A DNA stretch of 21,172 nucleotides from Dehalococcoidia bacterium. GTDB lineage: Bacteria > Chloroflexota > Dehalococcoidia > Dehalococcoidales > Fen-1064. The stretch is taken from assembly GCA_003153955.1 (NCBI GenBank), contig PMCB01000045.1:21339-42510 (forward strand), written 5' to 3'. Shown here one piece after another: positions 14,047 to 21,172 of this stretch. Both the position numbers and the translations under genes were made by a program. Position 1 is the first letter of the stretch; the number at the start of each line of letters is the position of its first letter. The notes under the pieces were generated by a model. It was not told the origin of the DNA. It was given only the letters and a program-made list of their open reading frames with translations, and did not search any database.

Positions 14047-14295
14047 GTGGCATTTAGACGAAGACCTGAACAGCCGGCCGATGACGGAAAAGGCACCGGC
14101 AGTAAAGACAATGAAGTCCTGCAGCTGGAAGCGAGAGTTGATGCACTGGATCGCCGACTGGATAATATCGACTCAATGGTTACTGCCGTCGCCGAACGCG
14201 TAATGAACCGCCCGTTAGTCATCGTGGCCACTTGCCCACATTGCGGCAAGAACATGGAAATCGCGCTGATGGGCACCCAGAAACCGGCGAAGTAA
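14047..14295 (+). CDS. Small coiled-coil protein with a CxxC knuckle
   Basis: An 82-residue soluble protein. A basic N-terminus (AFRRRPEQP) leads to a predicted coiled coil (about 22-50, LQLEARVDALDRRLDNID with heptad-like Leu/Val spacing), then VATCPHCGKNMEIAL with C63 and C66 as a half zinc ribbon. A single CxxC suggests metal binding across a dimer, which the coiled coil could provide (inference). The start is GTG at 14047, with GGAG 8 nt upstream. The ORF in the neighbouring frame (13964-14203) lacks these features and is rejected. A perfect consensus promoter implies high expression. Confidence 0.75.
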   Translation: MAFRRRPEQPADDGKGTGSKDNEVLQLEARVDALDRRLDNIDSMVTAVAERVMNRPLVIVATCPHCGKNMEIALMGTQKPAK

Positions 14296-14490
14296 CCGGC
14301 ATTTCGTTCAATTCCTACCTCAAGGTCTCCGGCGTTGCAATCTTAATTCCCCCTTTTTATATAACGAGCGGCATTTTTGATTATTTCCCCCGGTTTTAGT
14401 ATTGTAAATTAATATGCCCCTTAGATTAATTCTGAATTTATCTAAAAGTTCCAGTCGCTTCCGGCATTACATTATGTTAAGGAGAATTCA

Positions 14491-15888
14491 TTGCTGCCGC
14501 TGATAATCGTTATTGTTTATTTTATCGCCATGATTGTCCTGGGTCTTTCCACCCGCAAACAGGCTCGGAGTGCCGGAAGTTATTTTGTCGCCGGACGCAG
14601 CGGTTCGACGCTATTCATCACGGGTTCCCTGTTGGCCACCATCATCGGGGCCTCGGCAACTATCGGTATGGCCGGGCTGGGCTTTGCCCGCGGACTGACC
14701 GGAGCATGGTGGATATTATCCGGCAGCGTGGGGTTATTAGTGCTCGGATTTCTTTTCGCGCGTAAGGTCCGTGAATACGGTTTTTATACCCTACCGGCCC
14801 TGATCGAAAAACAGTACGGCCGCGCACCGGCGATGGCAGCCTCAATCCTAATCGTCGTGGCCTGGATGGCGGTAATTGCCGGGCAAATCATTGCCGCCGG
14901 TACGATCATGGCAGTACTCGGCTACGGCAACGCAACTGTCTGGATTGTTATTTCCACAGCAGTTTTTATTTTTTACACCGTCCTGGGCGGTCAGCGCGCC
15001 GTGCTGAAAACCGACCTCTGGCAAACAATTATTATTTTCCTGGGGATATTCAGCGGATTGGGTTTTGTCTTGTGGAAAATCGGCGGTTTCAACGCTCTTA
15101 GAAACGGCCTTCCGGCCAGCTATTTTTCATTCCCCGTCAGCGCCAAATTCGGTCCCATCGAACTGCTTAACTATCTGCTGCTGGTGGGACTGACTTATGT
15201 GGTCGGGCCGGACATGTATTCCCGCATCTTCTCGGCGAAAGACGGACAAGTCGCTAAAAGGAGCGTGTTCTGGACCGCCGGGCTGCTGATTCCGCTGGCG
15301 CTGGGGATTACGCTCATCGGCATGACGGCGGCCGTATTATACCCGAATATTGCATCGGGGCAGGCTTTCCCGACGGTTATCAAAGGGGCAATGCCGCCGG
15401 TACTGGTCGGGCTGGTATTAGCCGCTCTGCTCAGTGCCGTGATGTCATCCGCCGTGACCTGCCTGCTCAGCGTCAGCACGATATTGACCACGGATGTGAT
15501 TCACAAATTTAGGCCCGCGCTGACCGAAGAAAAATTACTGGTCATCTCCAAATGGGGAATTGTGATATTGGGCTTGCTGGCACTAGCCGTTGCGCTGCAG
15601 CTCAAAGGCATCATCACCTCGTTAATGTATGCCTATACCATTTTTACCGCCGGTATTATCCCGATTGTGATTGCTGGTTTTTGGAAAGAAAAACTGAAGG
15701 TTACCACCACCGGGGCTTTAACTGCGATTATTGTGGGCGGGACCAGCGCTTTGATCATGAAAATTTATACCGGCGCATTAACAAACGCCGATACCGCGGC
15801 ATTACTGAATCTGCTGCCGCTCGCCGTCAGTACCGTTTTGCTCTTTGCGGTCAGCTGGGGTGAAAGAGCGTTCAGGAAGCAGATGTAG
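14491..15888 (+). CDS. Sodium:solute symporter (SSS/SLC5 family)
   Basis: A 465-residue transporter with about 13 membrane helices, close to the family length. The N-terminal pattern of a first helix, a loop with SAGSYFVAGRSG, and then TGSLLATIIGASATIGMAGLGF matches the SSS family, in which the latter segment helps build the sodium site in the LeuT-like fold. VVGPDMYSRIFSAKD (about 233-247) and the AALLSAVMSSAVTCLLSVSTILTTDV segment (about 308-333) are also typical. The substrate is unknown; the family moves sugars, amino acids, carboxylates, pantothenate and others. The start is TTG at 14491 with AAGGAG 6 nt upstream, a strong site. It is separated from ribD by 235 bp and does not appear part of that operon. 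Confidence 0.92.
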   Translation: MLPLIIVIVYFIAMIVLGLSTRKQARSAGSYFVAGRSGSTLFITGSLLATIIGASATIGMAGLGFARGLTGAWWILSGSVGLLVLGFLFARKVREYGFYTLPALIEKQYGRAPAMAASILIVVAWMAVIAGQIIAAGTIMAVLGYGNATVWIVISTAVFIFYTVLGGQRAVLKTDLWQTIIIFLGIFSGLGFVLWKIGGFNALRNGLPASYFSFPVSAKFGPIELLNYLLLVGLTYVVGPDMYSRIFSAKDGQVAKRSVFWTAGLLIPLALGITLIGMTAAVLYPNIASGQAFPTVIKGAMPPVLVGLVLAALLSAVMSSAVTCLLSVSTILTTDVIHKFRPALTEEKLLVISKWGIVILGLLALAVALQLKGIITSLMYAYTIFTAGIIPIVIAGFWKEKLKVTTTGALTAIIVGGTSALIMKIYTGALTNADTAALLNLLPLAVSTVLLFAVSWGERAFRKQM

Positions 15889-15923
15889 CGAACAACTCTC
15901 AGGATAAATCCCTCTGTATCTCC

Positions 15924-15941
15924 CTTTCCCGAAAGGGAAAG
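15924..15941 (+). terminator. Possible weak terminator after the symporter gene
   Basis: CTTTCCC and GGGAAAG form a 7-bp stem closed on a GAAA tetraloop, 36 nt after the symporter stop. Only TTT follows, so it may be a 3'-end stabiliser or weak terminator. Confidence 0.4.
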
Positions 15942-16007
15942 TTTCCCCTAAAATCAAATATTTCATTAATCACTACAATTTTTCCCCAATGTTCAAATCA
16001 GAAATAC

Positions 16008-16076
16008 AAAATTCGAATTTTTAGATTAAATATTTGAATTTGTTTAATATTTCGAATTTAGATATTAGTATTTTAC
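16008..16076. repeat. AT-rich degenerate short repeats upstream of ribD
   Basis: TTCGAATTT occurs twice, along with variants such as TTTGAATTT, each followed by AGAT or AATAT. The tract alternates AATTCGAA- and AATATTTGAA-like words. It resembles low-complexity intergenic repeats and has no coding potential. Confidence 0.45.
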
Positions 16077-16084
16077 TGCCACCA

Positions 16085-16114
16085 TTTGCACCTTTTTTAG
16101 TGAGATGCTAGAAT
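16085..16114 (+). promoter_or_regulatory. Promoter of the riboflavin operon, nearly leaderless
   Basis: TTTGCA (16085-16090) or TTGCAC shifted by one, with 17-18 nt to TAGAAT (16109-16114). The expected start is at about 16121, within a few bases of the ribD ATG at 16124, which also lacks a Shine-Dalgarno site. Confidence 0.55.
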
Positions 16115-16123
16115 GCAGTCAAT

Positions 16124-17218
16124 ATGGATTACATGGAACGGGCAATCTCACTGGCAAAGCTGGCACTGGGTCAGGTCAGTCCTAATCCGGCTGTCGGCGC
16201 TGTAATCGTCAAGGACGACGATATTATCGGGCAGGGCTATACACAGCCGCCCGGTTCTTCTCATGCCGAAATCATGGCGCTGAAAGAAGCCGGCATGCGG
16301 GCCAGCGGCGGGGTGATGTATGTTACTCTTGAACCCTGCTGCCATTTCGGGCGGACGCCGCCATGCACTAAGGCGATAATCGCGTCCGGCATTAAAGAAG
16401 TTCATGCCGCAATAACCGACCCGAATCCTCTGGTCAGCGGCAAAGGTTTGAAGGAACTGGAAAGCGCGGGTATAAAAACGGTAGTCGGCGAACACGCCGA
16501 AGATGCTTCGGAAATCGTTGAGTCTTACATTAAATTCATCACTACCAGCAGGCCCTTCGTCACCATCAAATACGCCATGAGCATCGACGGTAAAATCGCG
16601 GCGCGCACCGGCGATTCCAAATGGATCAGCAGTGATGAGTCCCGGCGTTACGTTCTCTTCCTGCGCTACACCACCGACGCGGTGATGGTTGGCGTGAATA
16701 CCGTTTTAACCGATGATCCTCAGTTGACCTCCCGCGCCAGCATCCGCGGCGGCGTTGCTAAAAATCAACCGCTCCGGGTTATTGTCGATGCAACCGGGCG
16801 CACGCCGGTGACCGCGAAAATATTTAACACTCCCGGACAAGTTTTAATGGCCGTGAGCGATAAGATCGCCGCCGCCCAAAAGAAAGCTTATAAGAAGCTG
16901 GGCGCGGAGGTTCTGGTACTGCCGGCCAAAAAGGGACTCATCGACCTCGGTAAACTATTGAGCGCTCTCGGCGAAAAACAGATTACTAGCGTGCTGGTCG
17001 AGGGCGGCGCCAGTCTACTGGGTTCTTTATGTGATAATAATCTGGTAGATAAAGCGGTCGTTTTCGTAGCCCCGGTTATCATCGGCGGAGATAAAGCCCG
17101 CACGGCAATCGGTGGTAAAGGCGCCGATAAAGTAGTAAACTCATTAAAGCTGGAACGTGTCAAAACCAAACGTTCCGACAGTGACATGATGATCACCGGT
17201 TATATCGGGAGAAAATAA
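16124..17218 (+). CDS. ribD: Bifunctional riboflavin biosynthesis deaminase/reductase RibD
   Basis: A 364-residue bifunctional enzyme. It deaminates 2,5-diamino-6-ribosylamino-pyrimidinone 5'-phosphate and then reduces the ribosyl side chain with NADPH. The deaminase domain (1-145) has HAE at 47-49 and PCCHFGRTPPC (71-81), giving zinc ligands H47, C72 and C81 and proton-shuttle E49. The reductase domain (about 147-362) has RPFVTIKYAMSIDGKIA, GVNTVLTDDPQLT and LVEGGASLLGS, as in DHFR-like RibD domains. The length is normal. The ATG at 16124 has no Shine-Dalgarno site and follows a promoter so closely that the mRNA may be leaderless. An in-frame ATG at 16133 is an alternative. It is the first gene of the rib cluster and abuts ribE. 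Confidence 0.96.
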   Translation: MDYMERAISLAKLALGQVSPNPAVGAVIVKDDDIIGQGYTQPPGSSHAEIMALKEAGMRASGGVMYVTLEPCCHFGRTPPCTKAIIASGIKEVHAAITDPNPLVSGKGLKELESAGIKTVVGEHAEDASEIVESYIKFITTSRPFVTIKYAMSIDGKIAARTGDSKWISSDESRRYVLFLRYTTDAVMVGVNTVLTDDPQLTSRASIRGGVAKNQPLRVIVDATGRTPVTAKIFNTPGQVLMAVSDKIAAAQKKAYKKLGAEVLVLPAKKGLIDLGKLLSALGEKQITSVLVEGGASLLGSLCDNNLVDKAVVFVAPVIIGGDKARTAIGGKGADKVVNSLKLERVKTKRSDSDMMITGYIGRK

Positions 17219-17848
17219 TTGTTCACCGGCATTGTTGAAGAAATCGGCAAAGTCAGTTTTATACGCCCGGACCGGTTGGCAGTTAAAGCGTCCAAGGCCC
17301 TTGCTGATGTGGAATTGGGCGTGAGCATCGCCGTCAACGGTACCTGCCTGACCGTCACAGATTTTACCGCCGATTCCTTCTCGGTCGGCCTCCAACCGGA
17401 AACTTTACGCCGCACCAACCTCGGCTTTTTAAAAGTCGGCGATGAAGTCAATCTGGAACGGGCGCTAAAGCTGGGGGGCAGGCTGGGCGGGCATCTGGTG
17501 CAGGGGCATATCGACGATACCGGTAAAATCGTTTCTATCCGGCAGGAACAAAAATCCAAACTGATGACGGTGTCCGTACCTCACCCCTTGATGCGGTACA
17601 TGGGGGTCAAAGGGTTTATCGCGGTGGACGGCCTCAGTCTGACCATTGCCGAGATGGGGGCAGATTCCTTCACCGTTTCTCTGGTGGAGTTCACCCAGAA
17701 TGTCACCACCATCGCAAAGAAAAAAGTAGGCGATGTGGTCAATCTGGAAGTCGATATCATCGCGAAATACGTGGAATCTCTGGCCGGCCGTTCCGGCGAG
17801 AGCATAACGTTTGATTTTTTACAGGAGCACGGTTTCGTTCGTAATTAA
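17219..17848 (+). CDS. ribE: Riboflavin synthase alpha chain
   Basis: A 209-residue enzyme that dismutates two 6,7-dimethyl-8-ribityllumazine molecules into riboflavin and the ribitylamino-pyrimidinedione. It begins with the hallmark MFTGIVEEIGKV and has two lumazine-binding beta-barrel repeats: 1-97 (GVSIAVNGTCLTV, VNLERAL) and 98-196 (GFIAVDGLSLTI, VNLEVDIIAKYV). GGHLVQGHIDD at 90-100 marks the junction, and the C-terminal helix follows. The start is TTG directly after the ribD stop (no gap), with GGGAG about 7 nt upstream, so it is translationally coupled to ribD. It could be named ribC in Bacillus-style nomenclature. Confidence 0.96.
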   Translation: MFTGIVEEIGKVSFIRPDRLAVKASKALADVELGVSIAVNGTCLTVTDFTADSFSVGLQPETLRRTNLGFLKVGDEVNLERALKLGGRLGGHLVQGHIDDTGKIVSIRQEQKSKLMTVSVPHPLMRYMGVKGFIAVDGLSLTIAEMGADSFTVSLVEFTQNVTTIAKKKVGDVVNLEVDIIAKYVESLAGRSGESITFDFLQEHGFVRN

Positions 17849-17881
17849 CCGGCGGCTCTGTTTTTAGGTCTGGAGTAAAAG

Positions 17882-19120
17882 ATGACATTATCAAGTATCC
17901 CCGAAATTATCAAAGACGTACAAGCCGGCAAGTTTATCATCCTGGTGGATGATGAAGGCCGCGAGAATGAAGGCGACCTGATTATGGCTGCCGAGAAAAT
18001 ATCCGCGGAAGCGATTAACTTTATGGCTAAAAATGCCCGCGGGCTGATTTGTATGCCGATCACCGAACAGCGTCTGAACGAACTGAATATCCCGATGATG
18101 GTGGGGGAAAATACCGCCATGCACGGCACTGCTTTTACGGTCTCGGTGGATGCCAAAATCCGCGGGGTGACCACCGGTATTTCGGCCCACGACCGCGCGG
18201 AAACAATTAAAGCGATCATCGACCCGGCTACCAAACCCGGAGACCTGGGTAGGCCCGGACACATCTTTCCGATACGCGCCCGCGAGGGCGGCGTGCTGGT
18301 CAGGGCCGGCCACACCGAAGCTACGGTCGACATGGCGCGCCTGGCCGGGCTGTATCCCGCCGGAGTCCTCTGCGAAATCATGAACGAAGACGGCTCCATG
18401 GCCCGCCTGCCGCAGCTGGAAATCATGGCGCAAAAGCTTAACCTGAAAATCGCCAGCATCGCCGACCTGATCGAATACCGCCGCCACCATGATAAAATGG
18501 TGCGCAAGGTCGCAGAAGCGGTCCTTCCGACAAAATACGGCGAGTTCAAATTGATTGCTTACAAAAGTGAAATAGATACCGATGAACATGTCGCGCTGGT
18601 CATGGGTGATATTTCCGGAGACGAGCCGGTGCTGGTGCGCGTGCACAGCGAATGCCTCACCGGCGATGCCTTCGGCAGCCTGCGTTGCGATTGCGGCGAA
18701 CAGTTAGATATGGCGATGAAAGCCATAGCCAAAGAAGGCCGGGGCGTTTTGCTCTACCTGCGGCAAGAGGGCCGCGGCATCGGCTTGCATAATAAAATCC
18801 GCGCCTACGAACTGCAGGATAAAGGATTAGATACAGTCGAGGCGAACGTCAAACTCGGGTTTGCGCCCGACATGCGCGATTATGGCATCGGTGCACAAAT
18901 TTTAACCGACCTCGGCTTACACAACATCCGCATGTTGACAAATAATCCCAAAAAACTGATCGGACTGGAAGGCTACGGCTTGAAAGTGGCCGAGACCCTG
19001 CCGATTATCTGCGAACCGAATCAGTATAACATCCATTATCTGGAAACCAAAGAAACCAAAATGGGTCATACTCTCGGCATTACGCATAATCACCCCGAGA
19101 CTAAGAAAGATAAGAAATAA
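17882..19120 (+). CDS. ribBA: Bifunctional DHBP synthase / GTP cyclohydrolase II RibBA
   Basis: A 412-residue fusion. The N-terminal domain (1-205) makes 3,4-dihydroxy-2-butanone 4-phosphate from ribulose-5-phosphate. It carries the acidic metal-binding DDEGRENEGDL (23-33) and HTEA (144-147). The C-terminal domain (206-400) opens GTP. It carries zinc ligands C258, C269 and C271 in SECLTGDAFGSLRCDCG, the LRQEGRGIGL loop (293-302) and MRDYGIGAQIL (331-341) with the catalytic Tyr. Together they supply both precursors for the pathway. GGAG lies 6 nt before the ATG, 33 nt after the ribE stop, so it is in the same operon. All expected active-site motifs are present. Confidence 0.97.
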   Translation: MTLSSIPEIIKDVQAGKFIILVDDEGRENEGDLIMAAEKISAEAINFMAKNARGLICMPITEQRLNELNIPMMVGENTAMHGTAFTVSVDAKIRGVTTGISAHDRAETIKAIIDPATKPGDLGRPGHIFPIRAREGGVLVRAGHTEATVDMARLAGLYPAGVLCEIMNEDGSMARLPQLEIMAQKLNLKIASIADLIEYRRHHDKMVRKVAEAVLPTKYGEFKLIAYKSEIDTDEHVALVMGDISGDEPVLVRVHSECLTGDAFGSLRCDCGEQLDMAMKAIAKEGRGVLLYLRQEGRGIGLHNKIRAYELQDKGLDTVEANVKLGFAPDMRDYGIGAQILTDLGLHNIRMLTNNPKKLIGLEGYGLKVAETLPIICEPNQYNIHYLETKETKMGHTLGITHNHPETKKDKK

Positions 19121-19185
19121 GGCCAACCCATACTGAAGCTATAAAATAGCTGAAGAATCTCCGTATCTGTTTACTAGGCTCGGCG

Positions 19186-19219
19186 ATCCTTCGCTCCGCT
19201 CAGGATGGCGCGCAGCGCC
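19186..19219. repeat. REP-like double hairpin between ribBA and ribH
   Basis: ATCCT (19186-19190) pairs with AGGAT (19202-19206) around TCGCTCCGCTC. It is followed immediately by GGCGC-GCA-GCGCC (19207-19219). The wording resembles dispersed intergenic 'CTTCGCT...CTCAGGATG' repeats seen in many genomes. It could attenuate read-through from ribBA. Confidence 0.5.
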
Positions 19220-19221
19220 AC

Positions 19222-19250
19222 TTGACATATCGTTATGGAAACTTGATACT
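19222..19250 (+). promoter_or_regulatory. Independent promoter of ribH
   Basis: A perfect TTGACA (19222-19227), a 17-nt spacer and GATACT (19245-19250). The transcript would start near 19257, with AGGAGG and the ATG at 19274 close behind. Confidence 0.7.
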
Positions 19251-19273
19251 TATATTAATCAGGAGGATTACAA

Positions 19274-19741
19274 ATGAGCAAAGTTTATGAAGGGATGTTA
19301 CAGGGCAAAGGACTGAAATTCGCGATTGTTATCGCGCGTTTTAATGAGTTTATCACCGGTAAATTACTGGACGGCGCGCAGGACGCTATGAAACGCCATG
19401 GGGTAAATGATGTTGATGTTGACATCGCCTGGGCACCCGGCTCGTTCGAAATTCCTCTGGTGGCTAAAAAACTGGCTGAAACTAAAAAATATGATGCTAT
19501 CATCTGCCTCGGGGCAGTTATTCGCGGCGCGACACCCCATTTTGAATATGTCGCCAACGAAGTTTCCAAGGGTATCGCCAAAGTCGGACTGGATTCAGGG
19601 ATACCCGTCGCTTACGGCATTATTACCGCCGATAACCTGGAGCAGGCCATCGAACGCGCCGGCACTAAAGCCGGGAACCGCGGATTCGACGCTGCGACGA
19701 ACGCCATCGAAATGGCTAACCTGCTGAAAGGAATTAAATAA
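19274..19741 (+). CDS. ribH: 6,7-dimethyl-8-ribityllumazine synthase
   Basis: A 155-residue enzyme that condenses the ribitylamino-pyrimidinedione with dihydroxybutanone phosphate to form lumazine; the family assembles as pentamers or 60-mer shells. Family motifs are present: ARFNEFIT (21-28), the aromatic-position W53, GSFEIP (56-61), [14 protein letters not shown] (80-93) with catalytic H89, and AGTKAGNRG (129-137) for phosphate binding. AGGAGG lies 7 nt before the ATG. It is separated from ribBA by 153 bp containing a REP-like hairpin and its own promoter, so it can be expressed independently of the rest of the pathway. Confidence 0.97.
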   Translation: MSKVYEGMLQGKGLKFAIVIARFNEFITGKLLDGAQDAMKRHGVNDVDVDIAWAPGSFEIPLVAKKLAETKKYDAIICLGAVIRGATPHFEYVANEVSKGIAKVGLDSGIPVAYGIITADNLEQAIERAGTKAGNRGFDAATNAIEMANLLKGIK

Positions 19742-19791
19742 CAGACTGGGCCGTCACGATAAAAACAATGTCACCTTTTCCGGCCGGTCTG
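19742..19791. terminator. Possible terminator-like hairpin between ribH and the kinase gene
   Basis: CAGACTGGGCCG (19742-19753) pairs with CGGCCGGTCTG (19781-19791) with one bulge, over a 27-nt AT-rich loop. No T tract follows on either strand, so intrinsic termination is uncertain. It lies between convergent genes. Confidence 0.35.
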
Positions 19792-19844
19792 GTAAATCAG
19801 TAACCGCTGCCGCATTCTTATTGGCTTGGGTTCCTGTTAAGTTT

Positions 19845-21172
19845 TCAATTTGCAGATTTACCGGAACCGATGATGTCATTAATTTTCACTTTTAGCAGCT
19901 TGATATCGAACGGTTTTACCAGATAAGGCAGGTTATTTTTAGTCAGGAAGGCTTTGATATCCGGACCCATGACATCCCCTGTAATGATAATTATCTTACC
20001 TTTCAGCACAGGCATGTTTTCGATAATATGTGAGTATAGGTCTATCCCGCTCATTCCGGGCATTCTGATATCAAGAAGAATAGCATCGTATCCTTCCCCG
20101 GCGTTAAGTTTATCCTGTACAATTCTCGGGTTGGTGATAGTATCTACAGTATAGCCAATCTGTGTTAGTACTTTCTCCAGCAGTGCTCTGACTCCCGGTT
20201 CGTCGTCGACAACTAATATCCTGCCGCTTTTCACCGGCGATGGTTGTATTTCAGTTATCACACAGGTATTTTCGTGTCCTGGAGGCGAAGCATCAACAAC
20301 AGGCAGTTCCACGATGAAAGTAGCGCCCAAACCTAATTCACTTTCAACACTCATTTGGCCGCCGTGTTCCAGGACTATTGAGCGTGATAAACTGAGTCCT
20401 AAACCGGTGCCTTCACCAATATCTTTTGTGGTGAAAAATGGCTCAAACAAGTGTCCCATGTTTTCCTTCGTTATCCCAGGCCCATCATCCCGGAATGATA
20501 TGCGGATAAAATTTTCCGTCTTCTCTGTGGTGATTTTTAATATGCCCTTGCCGTGAGCTTTTTTCATTGCCTGCTCGGCATTTACTATCAAGTTAAGGAA
20601 CACCTGCTGCATTTGCCCCGGGTCTGCTACCAGGCACGGTAATTCCGGGTCATAATTAGTAATCGCATTGATATTTTCGGTCTTTAACACATATTGTCTT
20701 AATTTCAGCGTATTATCGATCACTTCATTCAGATTCACTGAAGTTTTGACCGGTTTCGTCTGGCGGGCGAACGTCAGCAATCTTTTGACAATGTTTGCCA
20801 CGCGCTGGCTTTCGTTAGCGATTATCGTGATGTTTTCTCTTATGTCTTCCGGTACATTTTCGCCCTCCAGTATTATTTGCGAAAAACCAAGAACCGCCGT
20901 CAGCGGGTTGTTGATTTCGTGAGCTATGCCGGCTGCCATTTCCCCTACCGATGCCAATCGACTGGTTATCTGGGCTTTCTCTTCGATTTGATGTCTCTTA
21001 TTCTCCGCATCCTTACGCTCGGTAATGTCCGTAATGAAAGCGATGTTTGCCATGCCGTCAGAAAGTTGGAGCTGTGAGCGCTGTATCTGAACGGGTATCT
21101 GAGAACCGTCTTCACGTTGTAATTTAGATTCAAAATTTTCCGGCGCCGGTAATCCCGATGAATGTAACTTTG
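19845..21172 (-). CDS. PAS-histidine kinase-receiver hybrid protein (5' end beyond window)
   Basis: The reading frame runs off the window edge, so the N-terminus is missing. From the edge, 39 residues before the Met at 21053 (including REDGSQIPVQIQ) continue into ITDITERKDAENK, the end of a PAS domain with its PAC-like motif. Counting from that Met: a HisKA domain with GIAHEINNPLTAV (phospho-acceptor H45); an HATPase domain with LNLIVNAEQAM (N box), DDGPGI, LFEPFFTTK and GTGLGLSLS (G2 box); then a receiver domain (about 277-396) with DD at 283-284, phospho-acceptor D328, T358 and K380. The receiver is at the C-terminus and no output domain follows, so signals probably pass to another regulator. 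The partner and stimulus are unknown. It is convergent with ribH. Confidence 0.93.
   Translation of the reverse strand, partial: KLHSSGLPAPENFESKLQREDGSQIPVQIQRSQLQLSDGMANIAFITDITERKDAENKRHQIEEKAQITSRLASVGEMAAGIAHEINNPLTAVLGFSQIILEGENVPEDIRENITIIANESQRVANIVKRLLTFARQTKPVKTSVNLNEVIDNTLKLRQYVLKTENINAITNYDPELPCLVADPGQMQQVFLNLIVNAEQAMKKAHGKGILKITTEKTENFIRISFRDDGPGITKENMGHLFEPFFTTKDIGEGTGLGLSLSRSIVLEHGGQMSVESELGLGATFIVELPVVDASPPGHENTCVITEIQPSPVKSGRILVVDDEPGVRALLEKVLTQIGYTVDTITNPRIVQDKLNAGEGYDAILLDIRMPGMSGIDLYSHIIENMPVLKGKIIIITGDVMGPDIKAFLTKNNLPYLVKPFDIKLLKVKINDIIGSGKSAN

Noticed and set aside
13964..14203. Plus-strand ORF of 79 residues overlapping the CxxC protein
   Set aside because: It begins before the consensus promoter start, lacks a Shine-Dalgarno site, and loses the coiled-coil and CPHCGK features of the 14047 frame.
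15552..15863. Plus-strand ORF of 103 residues within the symporter gene
   Set aside because: Out-of-frame shadow of the symporter; the composition is not protein-like and the membrane helices are in the other frame.
15889..16123. FMN riboswitch expected before ribD
   Set aside because: I could find none of the conserved aptamer segments, and the inferred transcription start leaves no leader.
17845..18646. Two long minus-strand ORFs (234 and 251 residues) opposite ribBA
   Set aside because: They mirror the conserved RibBA coding sequence and show no protein-like motifs.

Overview
The window looks like a chromosomal segment from an anaerobic bacterium, most likely of the phylum Chloroflexota and probably Dehalococcoidia-like. 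This is inference: the ribD-ribE-ribBA-ribH order, a DUF5671-type repeat membrane protein, small CxxC zinc-ribbon proteins, and bacterial promoters and Shine-Dalgarno sites all fit, but no marker gene here settles it. There is one tRNA, tRNA-Arg(TCT). I see no CRISPR array, transposase or phage gene.

Layout. 1-1.45 kb: a zinc-ribbon protein (minus) and a SAM methyltransferase (plus), divergently transcribed. 1.45-3.6 kb: a two-gene minus operon of an NTF2-like anchored protein and a 561-residue membrane protein built from six DUF5671-like units. 3.8-4.5 kb: tRNA-Arg and a duplicated-domain protein sharing a bidirectional terminator. 4.5-5.0 kb: a non-coding stretch with an orphan plus-strand terminator. 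5.0-9.2 kb: a minus-strand operon with its own promoter and strong terminator. It encodes a six-helix membrane protein, a radical SAM/SPASM enzyme, and a 691-residue anchored protein that begins MKYRTGFVTNSSSTSF. 9.35-11.3 kb: a divergent pair, an anchored protein and a proline-rich C-terminally anchored protein. 11.7-16 kb: an MFS transporter, a lipoprotein, a small membrane protein, a coiled-coil CxxC protein behind a perfect consensus promoter, and a sodium:solute symporter. 16.1-19.7 kb: the riboflavin pathway. From 19.8 kb: a hybrid histidine kinase-receiver protein cut by the window edge.

The riboflavin genes form a complete route from GTP and ribulose-5-phosphate to riboflavin except for the dephosphorylation step. 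RibBA makes both starting intermediates, RibD deaminates and reduces the pyrimidine, RibH forms lumazine and RibE dismutates it. ribD appears nearly leaderless, so there is no room for an FMN riboswitch. ribH sits behind its own promoter and a REP-like hairpin.

The most promising undescribed system is the 5.0-9.2 kb operon. The radical SAM gene ends inside the start codon of the FVTNSSSTSF protein (ATGA overlap), so the two are translationally coupled. The enzyme has a complete SPASM cysteine set but lacks the canonical CxxxCxxC motif, with C-x7-C-x6-C in its place. Its N-terminal frame lacks a conventional start and would fuse to the upstream membrane protein by loss of one A in an A6 tract. 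A reasonable hypothesis is post-translational modification of a surface protein guided by its N-terminal motif; that function is inference.
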